The notes under the pieces are model-generated. The model made no database searches. It was given only the letters and a program-made list of their open reading frames with translations, and was not told where the DNA came from. Positions 17,356 through 28,103 of a stretch of DNA of 64,000 nt are shown here, piece by piece. Source of the DNA: Frateuria_A sp049727805 (GTDB taxonomy: Bacteria > Pseudomonadota > Gammaproteobacteria > Xanthomonadales > Rhodanobacteraceae); the NCBI RefSeq assembly GCF_049727805.1, contig NZ_JBCNYA010000008.1, positions 1-64,000 on the forward strand, written 5' to 3'. Position 1 is the first letter of the stretch. Each line of letters begins with the position of its first letter. The position numbers and the translations under genes were made by a program.

Positions 17356-18414
17356 TTGAGCGCGAAGGCATCCAAGGGACGGCAGGGCGGCAAGGGCACG
17401 AAGGCCGCGCCGCCGGCCCGCGTCAGCACGGTCAAGGAGATCGCCGCCATCGCGAAGGTGTCGGTGGCCACCGTGTCGCGCGCCCTGCAGCGTCCCGAGA
17501 TCGTCAGCGAGGCGACGCGCCTGCGCATCCACGAGGTGGTCAAGCGCATGGGCTATACGCCCAACGCGCTGGCGCGCAACCTGCGCACGGCGCGCACGCG
17601 GCTGATCGTCGCCCTGCTGCCAGACATCGCCAATCCGTTCTTCTCCGAGGTGATCCGCGGCATCGAGCAGGTGGCACACGAGAACGGCTACTCGGTGCTG
17701 CTGGGCGAGACCCAGGGCAGCCTGGTGCGCGAGCAGGCCTACGCCGACATGGTCGCGGCGCGCCGCGCCGACGGCATCATCACGATGTCCCCGCGCGTGC
17801 CGGCGATCCCGCTGCAGGGCCGCCTGCCGGTGGTCAACGCGTGCGAGTACGTCAGGGACGCGCAGGTCTCCAGCGTCTACATCGACAACGTCGCCGCGGC
17901 CGGCGCCGCGGTCGACTATCTGGTCATGCTCGGCCACCGCGAGATCGCCTTCGTCGCCGGGCCGCCGTCGAGCCCGATCAGCGTGGATCGCGAGCAGGGC
18001 TACCGGCTGGCGCTGCAGCGGGCGAAGCTTGCAGCGCATCCCGCGCTGGTCGCCGCCGGCGATTTCTCGATCGAGGCGGGCGAGCGCGCCGTCGAGCTGT
18101 TTCTGGCGCAGGGGCGGTCGTTCAGCGCGGTGTTCTGCTCCAACGACGAGATGGCGATCGGCGCGATGCGTGCGCTGAGTTCGCACGGGTTGCGCGTGCC
18201 GGACGACGTTTCGGTGATCGGCTTCGACGACATCCGCTTTGCGCGCTATACCTCGCCGCCGCTGACGACCGTCGCGCAGCCGAAGAATGCGTTGGGGCGC
18301 GAAGCCATGAGCATGCTGATCGAGCTGCTCGACGACCCCGCGGTGCCGCCGCGCAAGCGGGTGCTGGCGGCCGACCTGGTCGTGCGGGGATCGACCGGGC
18401 CGCGCCCGCCGTAG
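17356..18414 (+). CDS. LacI family transcriptional regulator of the adjacent sugar operon
   Basis: A 352-residue LacI-family repressor. The helix-turn-helix and hinge are clear: STVKEIAAIAKVSVATVSRA, then RMGYTPNALARNLRTARTRL. A periplasmic-binding-like effector domain follows, with DIANPFFSEVIRGIEQ and DDVSVIGFDDIRFARYTSPP. The start is taken as the TTG at 17356, because GGGAG at 17343-17347 gives it a well-spaced ribosome site; a GTG at 17335 lacks one. A lysine- and glycine-rich tail of about 20 residues precedes the DNA-binding domain. It is divergent from the eight-gene operon and two palindromic sites lie between. The effector is probably a sugar or keto-sugar; identity unknown. Confidence 0.92.
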   Translation: MSAKASKGRQGGKGTKAAPPARVSTVKEIAAIAKVSVATVSRALQRPEIVSEATRLRIHEVVKRMGYTPNALARNLRTARTRLIVALLPDIANPFFSEVIRGIEQVAHENGYSVLLGETQGSLVREQAYADMVAARRADGIITMSPRVPAIPLQGRLPVVNACEYVRDAQVSSVYIDNVAAAGAAVDYLVMLGHREIAFVAGPPSSPISVDREQGYRLALQRAKLAAHPALVAAGDFSIEAGERAVELFLAQGRSFSAVFCSNDEMAIGAMRALSSHGLRVPDDVSVIGFDDIRFARYTSPPLTTVAQPKNALGREAMSMLIELLDDPAVPPRKRVLAADLVVRGSTGPRPP

Positions 18415-18437
18415 CGCGAAGGGTAGCGTGGAGGCCA

Positions 18438-18462
18438 GCTCCCTCTCCCCTCCGGGAGAGGG
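18438..18462. repeat. Inverted-repeat element, copy 3
   Basis: Single compact copy: CTCCCTCTCCCCTCCGGGAGAGGG after a leading G. It fills the 67-nt gap between the convergent LacI and uup genes, where its stem could serve as a two-way transcription barrier although no T-run follows. Confidence 0.65.
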
Positions 18463-18481
18463 TTCCAAAGGCGGTTCGGCG

Positions 18482-20353
18482 TCAGCCGTCCAGTTCGGAC
18501 CAGCGTTGGTAGGCAGCGTCCAGCTCGGCCTGCAGGGCAGCCAACGCCTCGTTGGCGCGGGTGATCGCCGTCGGTTCCTGGCGGAAGAACGCCGGGTCGT
18601 TCATCGCCTCGGCGCGCGCGGCGATGTCGCTTTCCAGCTTCTCGATCCGTGCGGGCAGCAGTTCCAGCTCGCGCTGGTCCTTGAAGCTCAGCTTGCGCCT
18701 GGCCGCGGCCGGGGCGGGCGAGGGCTCCGAAGCGGCGGCTGGCGCGGGCGCGGGCTTCGCCGGAGCCGGCGCGGGCATGGCCGGCCGCTGGCGCAGCCAG
18801 TCGCTGTAGCCGCCGACGTATTCGCCGATCCGGCCCTCGCCCTCGAGCACCAGCGTGCTGGTCACCACGTTGTCGAGGAAGGCGCGGTCGTGCGAGACCA
18901 GCAGCAGCGTGCCGGTGTAGTCGGTCAGCAGCTCTTCCAGCAGTTCCAGCGTCTCGACGTCGAGGTCGTTGGTCGGTTCGTCCATGACCAATAGATTCGA
19001 CGGCTGCGCGAACAGCTTGGCCAGCAGCAGGCGGTTGCGCTCGCCGCCGGAGAGGCGGGTGATCGGCGCACGCGCGCGCTCGGGCGAGAACAGGAAGTCC
19101 TGCAGGTAGCCGATGACGTGCTTGCGCTGGCCGCCGAGCTCGATGTACTCGCGCCCCTGCGCCACGTTGTCCAGCGCGTTGAGCCGCTCGTCCAACTGCA
19201 CGCGGTGCTGATCGAAATACGCGATCTGGATGCCGGTGCCGAGCTCCACCGTGCCGCGCTCGGGCGTGAGCTCGCCGAGCATGATCTTCAAGAGCGTGCT
19301 CTTGCCCGCGCCGTTGGGGCCGATGATGCCGATGCGGTCGCCGCGCATCACGGTGGTGGAAAGATCGTCGATCAGCACGCGCCCACCGTAGGCCTGGTGC
19401 ACGTGGTCGAGCTCGATCACCTTCCTGCCCGAGGCCTGCGCATTGGCCAGCGTCATCTTCGCGCTGCCGACCAGCTCTCGCCGCTCGGCGCGCTCGCGGC
19501 GCAGCGCCTTCAGCGCACGCACGCGGCCCTCGTTGCGGGTGCGCCGGGCCTTGATGCCCTGGCGGATCCACACTTCCTCCTGCGCCAGCTTCTTGTCGAA
19601 CAGCGCGTTGGCCTGGGCTTCGGCGTGCAGGCGCTCCTCGCGGCGGCGCAGGTAGTTGTCGTAGTCGCCGGGCCAGTCGGTGAGCGCGCCGCGGTCGATT
19701 TCCACGATCCGCGTGGCCAGCGCGCGCAGGAAGCTGCGGTCGTGGGTGACGAACACGATCGAGCCGTCGAACGATTTCAGGAAACCCTCGAGCCAGCCGA
19801 TCGCCTCGATGTCCAGGTGGTTGGTCGGCTCGTCCAGCAGCAGCACGTCGGGCTTGGTCACCAGCGCCTGCGCCAGCAACACGCGGCGCTTCATGCCACC
19901 GGAGAGCGCGGCGAAGTCGGTCTGGCCCGGCAGTTCCAGCCGCGCGAGCACGTCGTCCACGCGGCGGTCGAGGTCCCAGCCCTGGCGTGCCTCGATTTCG
20001 TGCTGCACCTCGCCCAGCGCGTCCAGGTCGCCTGCGGCCAGCAGATGGTGGTAGCGCGCCAGCAGACGGCCGAGGTCGCCCAGCCCTTCGGCCACCACGT
20101 CGAACACCGAGCCGGCGGTGGACTGCGGCACTTCCTGCGCCATGCGCGCCACCACGATGCCGTTCTGCACCCTCACTTCACCGTCGTCGGGTTGCAATTG
20201 GCCGGCGATCAACTTCATCAGAGTGGACTTCCCCTCGCCATTGCGGCCGACGACGCAGACGCGCTCGCCGCGCTCGATCGACAGGTCGACATCGGCAAGC
20301 AGAAGGGGGCCGCCGATGCTGAAATCGACGTGCTGCAATTGGATCAGGGACAT
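18482..20353 (-). CDS. uup: ABC-F family ATPase Uup
   Basis: A 623-residue protein with two ABC ATPase domains and no membrane segments. Walker A of domain one is GRNGEGKS (36-43; Glu where Ala is common) and of domain two GPNGAGKS; both domains have LSGG signatures and LLLDEPTNHLDIE or LVMDEPTNDLDVE Walker B segments. The linker contains LAQEEVWIRQGIKARRTRNE, characteristic of Uup, and the C-terminus is a basic coiled coil after a Pro/Ala linker. Length matches the E. coli protein (about 635). ABC-F proteins act on ribosomes; Uup also influences excision of transposons and branched DNA. It is convergent with the LacI gene and divergent from the glycosyltransferase gene. Confidence 0.93.
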   Translation of the reverse strand: MSLIQLQHVDFSIGGPLLLADVDLSIERGERVCVVGRNGEGKSTLMKLIAGQLQPDDGEVRVQNGIVVARMAQEVPQSTAGSVFDVVAEGLGDLGRLLARYHHLLAAGDLDALGEVQHEIEARQGWDLDRRVDDVLARLELPGQTDFAALSGGMKRRVLLAQALVTKPDVLLLDEPTNHLDIEAIGWLEGFLKSFDGSIVFVTHDRSFLRALATRIVEIDRGALTDWPGDYDNYLRRREERLHAEAQANALFDKKLAQEEVWIRQGIKARRTRNEGRVRALKALRRERAERRELVGSAKMTLANAQASGRKVIELDHVHQAYGGRVLIDDLSTTVMRGDRIGIIGPNGAGKSTLLKIMLGELTPERGTVELGTGIQIAYFDQHRVQLDERLNALDNVAQGREYIELGGQRKHVIGYLQDFLFSPERARAPITRLSGGERNRLLLAKLFAQPSNLLVMDEPTNDLDVETLELLEELLTDYTGTLLLVSHDRAFLDNVVTSTLVLEGEGRIGEYVGGYSDWLRQRPAMPAPAPAKPAPAPAAASEPSPAPAAARRKLSFKDQRELELLPARIEKLESDIAARAEAMNDPAFFRQEPTAITRANEALAALQAELDAAYQRWSELDG

Positions 20354-20460
20354 CCGCCTATCTTAATGGATACGGTTGACCGATACGGTCGGTGGACTGC
20401 GGCGCGCACAGGCCCGTTCAACGCGCCGCGCCCTCGGAGGTGGCGGCGCCGAGGTATCCA

Positions 20461-21537
20461 ATGCGCATTGCCCAGATCGCTCCGTTGTGCGAGTCCGTTC
20501 CGCCCCGCCTCTATGGCGGCACCGAGCGCATCGTCGCCTGGCTCGCCGACACCCTGGTCGAGCTCGGCCACGAGGTCACCCTGTTCGCCAGCGCCGATGC
20601 CTGCACGCGCGCCGAGCTGGTGGCGGTGCGCGACCAGGCGATCCGGCTGGATCCGACGCCGCTGAAGTCGGAACTGGCCGCGCACCTGTCCATGCTGCAG
20701 GAGGTGCGCCGCCGCGCCGACGAGTTCGACGTGCTGCACTTCCACGTCGACATGCTGCATTTCCCGATGTTCGAGGATTGCGCCGGGCGCAGCCTGACCA
20801 CCTTGCACGGCCGGTTGGACCTGAAGGACCTGGGCGAGGTGTACCGGCGCTGGCCACATTACCCGCTGGTGTCGATCTCGCAGCAGCAGCGCCAGCCGCT
20901 GCATTTCGCCAACTGGGCGGGCACCGTGCACCACGGCCTGCCCGAAGCCCTGCACCGTCCGCATCCGCATCCGGAGGGCGGCTACCTGGCCTTCCTCGGG
21001 CGCATCTCGCCGGAGAAGCGGCCCGACCGCGCAATCGCCATCGCCCGCGCGAGCGGCATGCCGCTGAAGATCGCTGCCAAGGTCGACCTGGCCGACCGCG
21101 CCTACTTCCGCGAGGAGATCGAGCCGCTGCTGGACGATCCGCTGGTGGAGTTCATCGGCGAGATCGGCGAGGCCGACAAGGAACATTTCCTGGGCAATGC
21201 CGCAGCGCTGCTGTTTCCGATCGGCTGGCCCGAACCGTTCGGCCTGGTGATGATCGAGGCGATGGCCTGCAGCACCCCGGTGATCGCCTGGAACTGCGGC
21301 GCGGTGCCGGAGGTGGTCGACGAGGGCGTCAGCGGCTTCATCGTGCAGAGCGAGGCCGAGGCGGTCGCGGCCGTGCGGCGGCTGCCGCGGCTCGACCGCC
21401 GCCAGGTGCGCGCCGCCTTCGAGCGGCGCTTCTCGGCCGAGATCATGGCCAGCAACTACGTGGACCTGTACGAACGACGCTGCCGCGTCGCGCCGGCGCT
21501 GCCGGCCTGGCCGGTGGCCTGGGAGGCGACACGATGA
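20461..21537 (+). CDS. Glycosyltransferase family 4 protein
   Basis: A 358-residue GT-B glycosyltransferase. The N-terminal domain has RIAQIAPLCESVPPRLYGGT and a typical LGHEVTLFAS; the C-terminal nucleotide-sugar domain has YLAFLGRISPEKRPDRAI and EPFGLVMIEAMACSTPVIAW, with the E-x7-E motif of retaining GT4 enzymes. The start at ATG 20461 has GAGG 9 nt upstream; in-frame extension to 20392 lacks a ribosome site. Its stop overlaps the start of the debranching-enzyme gene by 4 nt (ATGA), so the two products are probably needed together. The donor and acceptor cannot be told from sequence; a glucan or glycogen-related role is plausible from the partner. Confidence 0.88.
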   Translation: MRIAQIAPLCESVPPRLYGGTERIVAWLADTLVELGHEVTLFASADACTRAELVAVRDQAIRLDPTPLKSELAAHLSMLQEVRRRADEFDVLHFHVDMLHFPMFEDCAGRSLTTLHGRLDLKDLGEVYRRWPHYPLVSISQQQRQPLHFANWAGTVHHGLPEALHRPHPHPEGGYLAFLGRISPEKRPDRAIAIARASGMPLKIAAKVDLADRAYFREEIEPLLDDPLVEFIGEIGEADKEHFLGNAAALLFPIGWPEPFGLVMIEAMACSTPVIAWNCGAVPEVVDEGVSGFIVQSEAEAVAAVRRLPRLDRRQVRAAFERRFSAEIMASNYVDLYERRCRVAPALPAWPVAWEATR

Positions 21538-23666
21538 GCGAAGCGACGCAAGACGACGAAACCCCTTCGGCCGGCACCTCGCGCGGGCAATACTCGCTCA
21601 AGTCCGGCGATACCTTCGTCGTCTGCGACGCCTACGGCGACATCCGCGGCGATGCCAACGGGCTGTTCCACAACGACACGCGCATGTTGTCGTCGTTCAC
21701 CCTGGACCTGGGCGGCAAGTCGCCCTCGCTGCTCAGCGCGGCGATCAGCCACGACAACGTGCTGTTCACCGCCAACCTCTCCAACAAGCCGCTGCCGCCG
21801 ATGGGCGAGCGCGCCACGCCGCAGGGGGTGATCCACCTGCAGCGCACGCGGTTCCTGTGGGACGGGCGCCTGTACGAGCGCATCGCCTGCGTCAACTACG
21901 ACGACAGCGAGGTGCACGTGACGCTCACGCTGCGCTTCGGCGCCGACTTTCGCGACATCTTCGAGGTCCGCGGCACGCCGCGGAAGCAGCGCGGCACGCT
22001 GCACGCGCCGAAGGTCGGCAAGGCGTCGGTGGCGTTGTGCTACGAAGGGCTGGACGGCGTCACGCGGCGTTCGGTGGTCTGCCTTTCCGTACCGCCGGAC
22101 CGGCTGGACGGCGAGTCGGCCGAACTCAGGCTCACCCTGCCGCGCCTGAGCAACACCGAGCTCTACGTCGAGGTCGGCCCGGAGCACGCCCAGCCCAGCC
22201 GCGAACGCTTCCGCGCCGCCGCCGCCAAGGCGCGCCGCGCGATGCGCCGGCGCCGCGGCCACGGCGCCCGGCCGCGCAGCAACGCGCGGCTGTTCAACGC
22301 CTGGCTGGAACGCTCGCGCGCGGACATCGCCCTGCTGGTCAGCGAGTTCCCGACCGGGCCGTACCCGTGCGCCGGCATTCCCTGGTTCGCCACGCCGTTC
22401 GGGCGCGACGGCATCATCACCGCGCTGCAACTGCTGTGGCTGGACGCCAGCCTGGCGCGCGGCGTGCTCGGTTACCTGGCCGCGCACCAGGCGCACGAAA
22501 CCTCGGCCTTCCGCGATTCCTCGCCCGGCAAGATCATGCACGAGACGCGCAAGAGCGAGATGGCCGAGCTCGGCGAAGTGCCGTTCGGGCGCTACTACGG
22601 CGGCGTCGACACCACGCCGCTGTACGTGATGCTGGCCGGCGCCTATGCCGAGCGCACCGGCGACGAGGTGTTCATCGACAAGCTGTGGCCGGCGCTCACC
22701 GCGGCGATGGGCTGGATCGAGCGCACCTGCGACCGCGACCCGCACGGCTTTCTCACCTACGCCCAGGGCGAGAAGGGCGGCCTGCTCAACCAGGGCTGGA
22801 AGGACAGCGAGGACTCGGTGTTCCACGCCGACGGACGCATCCCGCCGGCACCGATCGCGCTGGTGGAGGTGCAGGGCTACGTGTACGCCGCGCTGATCGC
22901 CATGGCGCGGCTGGCCGAACGGCGCGGCGACGACGATGCGTCCGCCGCGTGGCGCCATCGCGCGCTGGCCATGCGCAAGGCGGTGGAGGAGCTGTTCTGG
23001 GACGAGGCGCTGGGCACCTACGGCATCGCCCGCGACGGCAACGGCTCGCTGTGCAGCGTGCGCGCCTCCAACGCCGGCCATCTGCTCTACGTGGGCCTGC
23101 CCAAGCTGTGGCGGGCGAAGAAAGTGATCCGCCAGTTCCGCTCGGCGCCGTTCGACAGCGGCTGGGGCGTACGCACGCTGGCCATGCAGCAGGCGCGCTA
23201 CAACCCGATGTCCTACCACGACGGCTCGGTGTGGCCGCACGACGTGGCGATCTGCGCCGCCGGCATGGCGCACTACGGCGAGCGCGACGATGCCGTACGG
23301 CTGCTCGGCGAGACGTTCGAGGCGGCGGTGCATTTCGGCATGCGCTTGCCGGAGCTCTTCTGCGGGTTTCCCCGCGCCACCGGCGAGCCGCCGATCGCCT
23401 ATCCGGTCGCCTGCCTGCCGCAGGCCTGGGCGGCCGGCTCGGTGTTCATGATGCTGCAGGCCTGCCTGGGAATCACCGTGGACGGCCGCCGCGGCGAAGT
23501 GCGCATCGACCGGCCCAGCCTGCCCGAGGGCGTCGACCGGCTGACCCTGCACAAGCTGGACGTGGGCGGCGACAGCATCGACCTGGGCTTCGAGCGGATC
23601 GGTTCGCGCACGGTCGCGTTCCGCGCCGGCGGCTCCCCGAACGTGCGGATCCTGGCGAAGGTCTGA
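21534..23666 (+). CDS. Amylo-alpha-1,6-glucosidase (glycogen-debranching-enzyme-like)
   Basis: A 710-residue cytosolic protein. The N-terminal domain (about residues 15-230) matches the N-terminal domain of bacterial glycogen debranching enzymes (YSLKSGDTFVVCDAYGDIRG, LFHNDTRMLSSF). The C-terminal part is an (alpha/alpha)6 barrel of the MGH1/GH133-like type, with GIPWFATPFGRDGIITALQ, GGVDTTPLYVMLAGAYAERT, GLLNQGWKDSEDS and NPMSYHDGSVWPHD holding the acidic residues. It should cut alpha-1,6 branch points or trim oligosaccharides. It is translationally coupled to the GT4 gene upstream. Other glgA/B/C/P genes are not in the window, so this pair may act on a distinct glucan or a compatible solute. 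Confidence 0.88.
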   Translation: MSEATQDDETPSAGTSRGQYSLKSGDTFVVCDAYGDIRGDANGLFHNDTRMLSSFTLDLGGKSPSLLSAAISHDNVLFTANLSNKPLPPMGERATPQGVIHLQRTRFLWDGRLYERIACVNYDDSEVHVTLTLRFGADFRDIFEVRGTPRKQRGTLHAPKVGKASVALCYEGLDGVTRRSVVCLSVPPDRLDGESAELRLTLPRLSNTELYVEVGPEHAQPSRERFRAAAAKARRAMRRRRGHGARPRSNARLFNAWLERSRADIALLVSEFPTGPYPCAGIPWFATPFGRDGIITALQLLWLDASLARGVLGYLAAHQAHETSAFRDSSPGKIMHETRKSEMAELGEVPFGRYYGGVDTTPLYVMLAGAYAERTGDEVFIDKLWPALTAAMGWIERTCDRDPHGFLTYAQGEKGGLLNQGWKDSEDSVFHADGRIPPAPIALVEVQGYVYAALIAMARLAERRGDDDASAAWRHRALAMRKAVEELFWDEALGTYGIARDGNGSLCSVRASNAGHLLYVGLPKLWRAKKVIRQFRSAPFDSGWGVRTLAMQQARYNPMSYHDGSVWPHDVAICAAGMAHYGERDDAVRLLGETFEAAVHFGMRLPELFCGFPRATGEPPIAYPVACLPQAWAAGSVFMMLQACLGITVDGRRGEVRIDRPSLPEGVDRLTLHKLDVGGDSIDLGFERIGSRTVAFRAGGSPNVRILAKV

Positions 23667-23813
23667 GCGCCTCGCGCCGCCCGCCGAGGGTCCTCGTACT
23701 TCCACGTTTCCACGGGCATTGCCGGCGGGCCTTTCCTGGCAAGGCATCGGCAAAACGGGGGCCGAAACCTCATCTGCGTGCCGTGACATGTGATATGCGC
23801 GTGAATTCGGGGT

Positions 23814-23819
23814 CATAAT
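23814..23819 (+). promoter_or_regulatory. Candidate -10 element for the Ser/Thr kinase gene
   Basis: CATAAT differs from the sigma-70 consensus at one base and lies 26 nt upstream of the kinase start codon at 23845. A weak -35 (TGATAT at 23791-23796) is 17 nt upstream. A run of purines (CCGGGAACCGGGGGG) separates it from the ATG. Confidence 0.35.
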
Positions 23820-23844
23820 CGCCCTCCGGGAACCGGGGGGTTGT

Positions 23845-26700
<2,856 letters not shown>

Positions 26701-26939
26701 GCGCCGTACCGTCGTCCGTCCACCGTGCCGTCAACCGGAAGTCTGTTCAAGGGGCAGCTGCGGCGGGTGCAATGCCGCGGCTGCCGGCCGCCGAACCCGG
26801 GGCGCGGACAAGCGAACGCGACCGGATGCAGTCGACACCCCTGCGACAAACCCGCGGCACAACAGCCATTTGCAGGACGAAGTTGTGGCTTTTCGGTGGA
26901 TATTGCAGCCAGCGTGCATTAAGGTCTGTTCTACGTGAC

Positions 26940-28025
26940 ATGACGTCGCCGTTGGCGGCGGGGAATACCGGTGTGACTTCTGCATTCATTTCGCCGAACC
27001 GACTTGGCGCCCTGTTCGTCATCTCCCTGCTGTGGCTGGTCGCCAGCGTGGCCCACGCCGGCCAGGCGGCCATCGTCGTCGATGCCACCACCGGGCGTGT
27101 GCTGGGCCAGGTCAACGCGGACGAGCAGAACTACCCGGCCTCGCTGACCAAGATGATGACCCTCTACCTGACCTTCCGCGAGCTCAAGGCCGGCCGCCTC
27201 ACGCTCGAGGACAACCTGCCGGTGTCGCGATGGGCGGCCAACCGGGAGCCGAGCAAGCTGGGCCTGCGCGCGGGCAAGACCATCTCGGTGCAGGACTGCA
27301 TCCTGGCGATGGTGACCAAGTCGGCCAACGACGCGGCCACCGTGGCCGCGGAGAGCATCGGCGGTTCCGAAGCGGGCTTCGCCGACATGATGAACGCCCA
27401 GGCGGCGCTGCTGGGCATGAGCGGCACGCATTTCGACAATGCCTCGGGCCTGCCCGATCCGAACAACGTATCGACTGCGCGCGACCTGCTGACGCTCGCC
27501 ATGGCGCTGTACCGTGACTTCCCGCAGTACTCGCACTACTTCTCGACCCGCGAGTTCACCTTCGAAGGGCGCGTGGTGCGCGGCCACAACCACCTGATGG
27601 AGCGCTACGAAGGCATGGATGGCCTGAAGACCGGCTACATCGCCGCATCGGGCTTCAACCTGGCCTCCACCGCCGTGCGCGATGGTCACCGGCTGTTCGC
27701 CGTGGTGCTGGGCGGGCGCACCGCAGCCAAGCGCGACCGGCTGATGGCGAGCCTGCTCGACGCCGGCTTCGAGCAGAGCGCGGCGGCCGACGCGCTGGCT
27801 GCCGCGGGCCAGCCTGCCACGGGCGTGGCCCACCGTGTGCTTGCCGCGCTTTCGCCGATCGCCAACGCCGAGGCCGACCCGGCGCCGACGTCGTCGCCGC
27901 GGCGCGCGAAACACCACGGCAAGACGACCACCGCCCGCCGCTCCACCCATCGTGCCCGCCATCACTCGGTCAAGCTGGCCGACCGCACGACCAAGCGGTC
28001 GGCCGCCGCGGAAGGCGACGACTGA
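26940..28025 (+). CDS. D-alanyl-D-alanine carboxypeptidase (PBP5/6-like, S11) with a basic C-terminal tail
   Basis: A 361-residue penicillin-binding protein. A signal sequence lies at about residues 19-40 (LGALFVISLLWLVASVAHA). The three active-site motifs are intact: SLTK (68-71), SAN (128-130) and KTG (230-232). It trims the terminal D-Ala of pentapeptide stems in the periplasm. The C-terminal PBP5 domain and amphipathic membrane anchor are missing; instead the last 45 or so residues are rich in Arg, Lys and His (RRAKHHGKTTTARR, STHRARHHSVK), which may bind the cell wall or other anionic polymers. The start at ATG 26940 was chosen to give a normal signal peptide length, although the frame stays open upstream. 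A strong terminator follows. Confidence 0.88.
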   Translation: MTSPLAAGNTGVTSAFISPNRLGALFVISLLWLVASVAHAGQAAIVVDATTGRVLGQVNADEQNYPASLTKMMTLYLTFRELKAGRLTLEDNLPVSRWAANREPSKLGLRAGKTISVQDCILAMVTKSANDAATVAAESIGGSEAGFADMMNAQAALLGMSGTHFDNASGLPDPNNVSTARDLLTLAMALYRDFPQYSHYFSTREFTFEGRVVRGHNHLMERYEGMDGLKTGYIAASGFNLASTAVRDGHRLFAVVLGGRTAAKRDRLMASLLDAGFEQSAAADALAAAGQPATGVAHRVLAALSPIANAEADPAPTSSPRRAKHHGKTTTARRSTHRARHHSVKLADRTTKRSAAAEGDD

Positions 28026-28054
28026 CCCCCTCCCGGTTGATGGTGTCGGAAACG

Positions 28055-28083
28055 AAAAAACCCGCGGCATGCCGCGGGTTTTT
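28055..28083. terminator. Bidirectional intrinsic terminator
   Basis: A perfect stem CCCGCGGC-AT-GCCGCGGG flanked by six A on the left and five T on the right. It sits between the convergent carboxypeptidase and metK genes and would stop transcription from both sides. Confidence 0.92.
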
Positions 28084-28103
28084 CATTTCGCCTGGCGGTG
28101 CGC

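Noticed and set aside
20376..20460. Longer start for the glycosyltransferase or debranching gene
   Set aside because: The in-frame upstream codons are not preceded by a ribosome site and their translation (Arg/Ala-rich) has no family match. GAGG at 9 nt supports ATG 20461.
26701..26939. Extra N-terminal residues or small gene before the carboxypeptidase
   Set aside because: The frame is open back to 26451 but overlaps the kinase gene and lacks a signal-peptide pattern; a normal signal peptide begins after ATG 26940.
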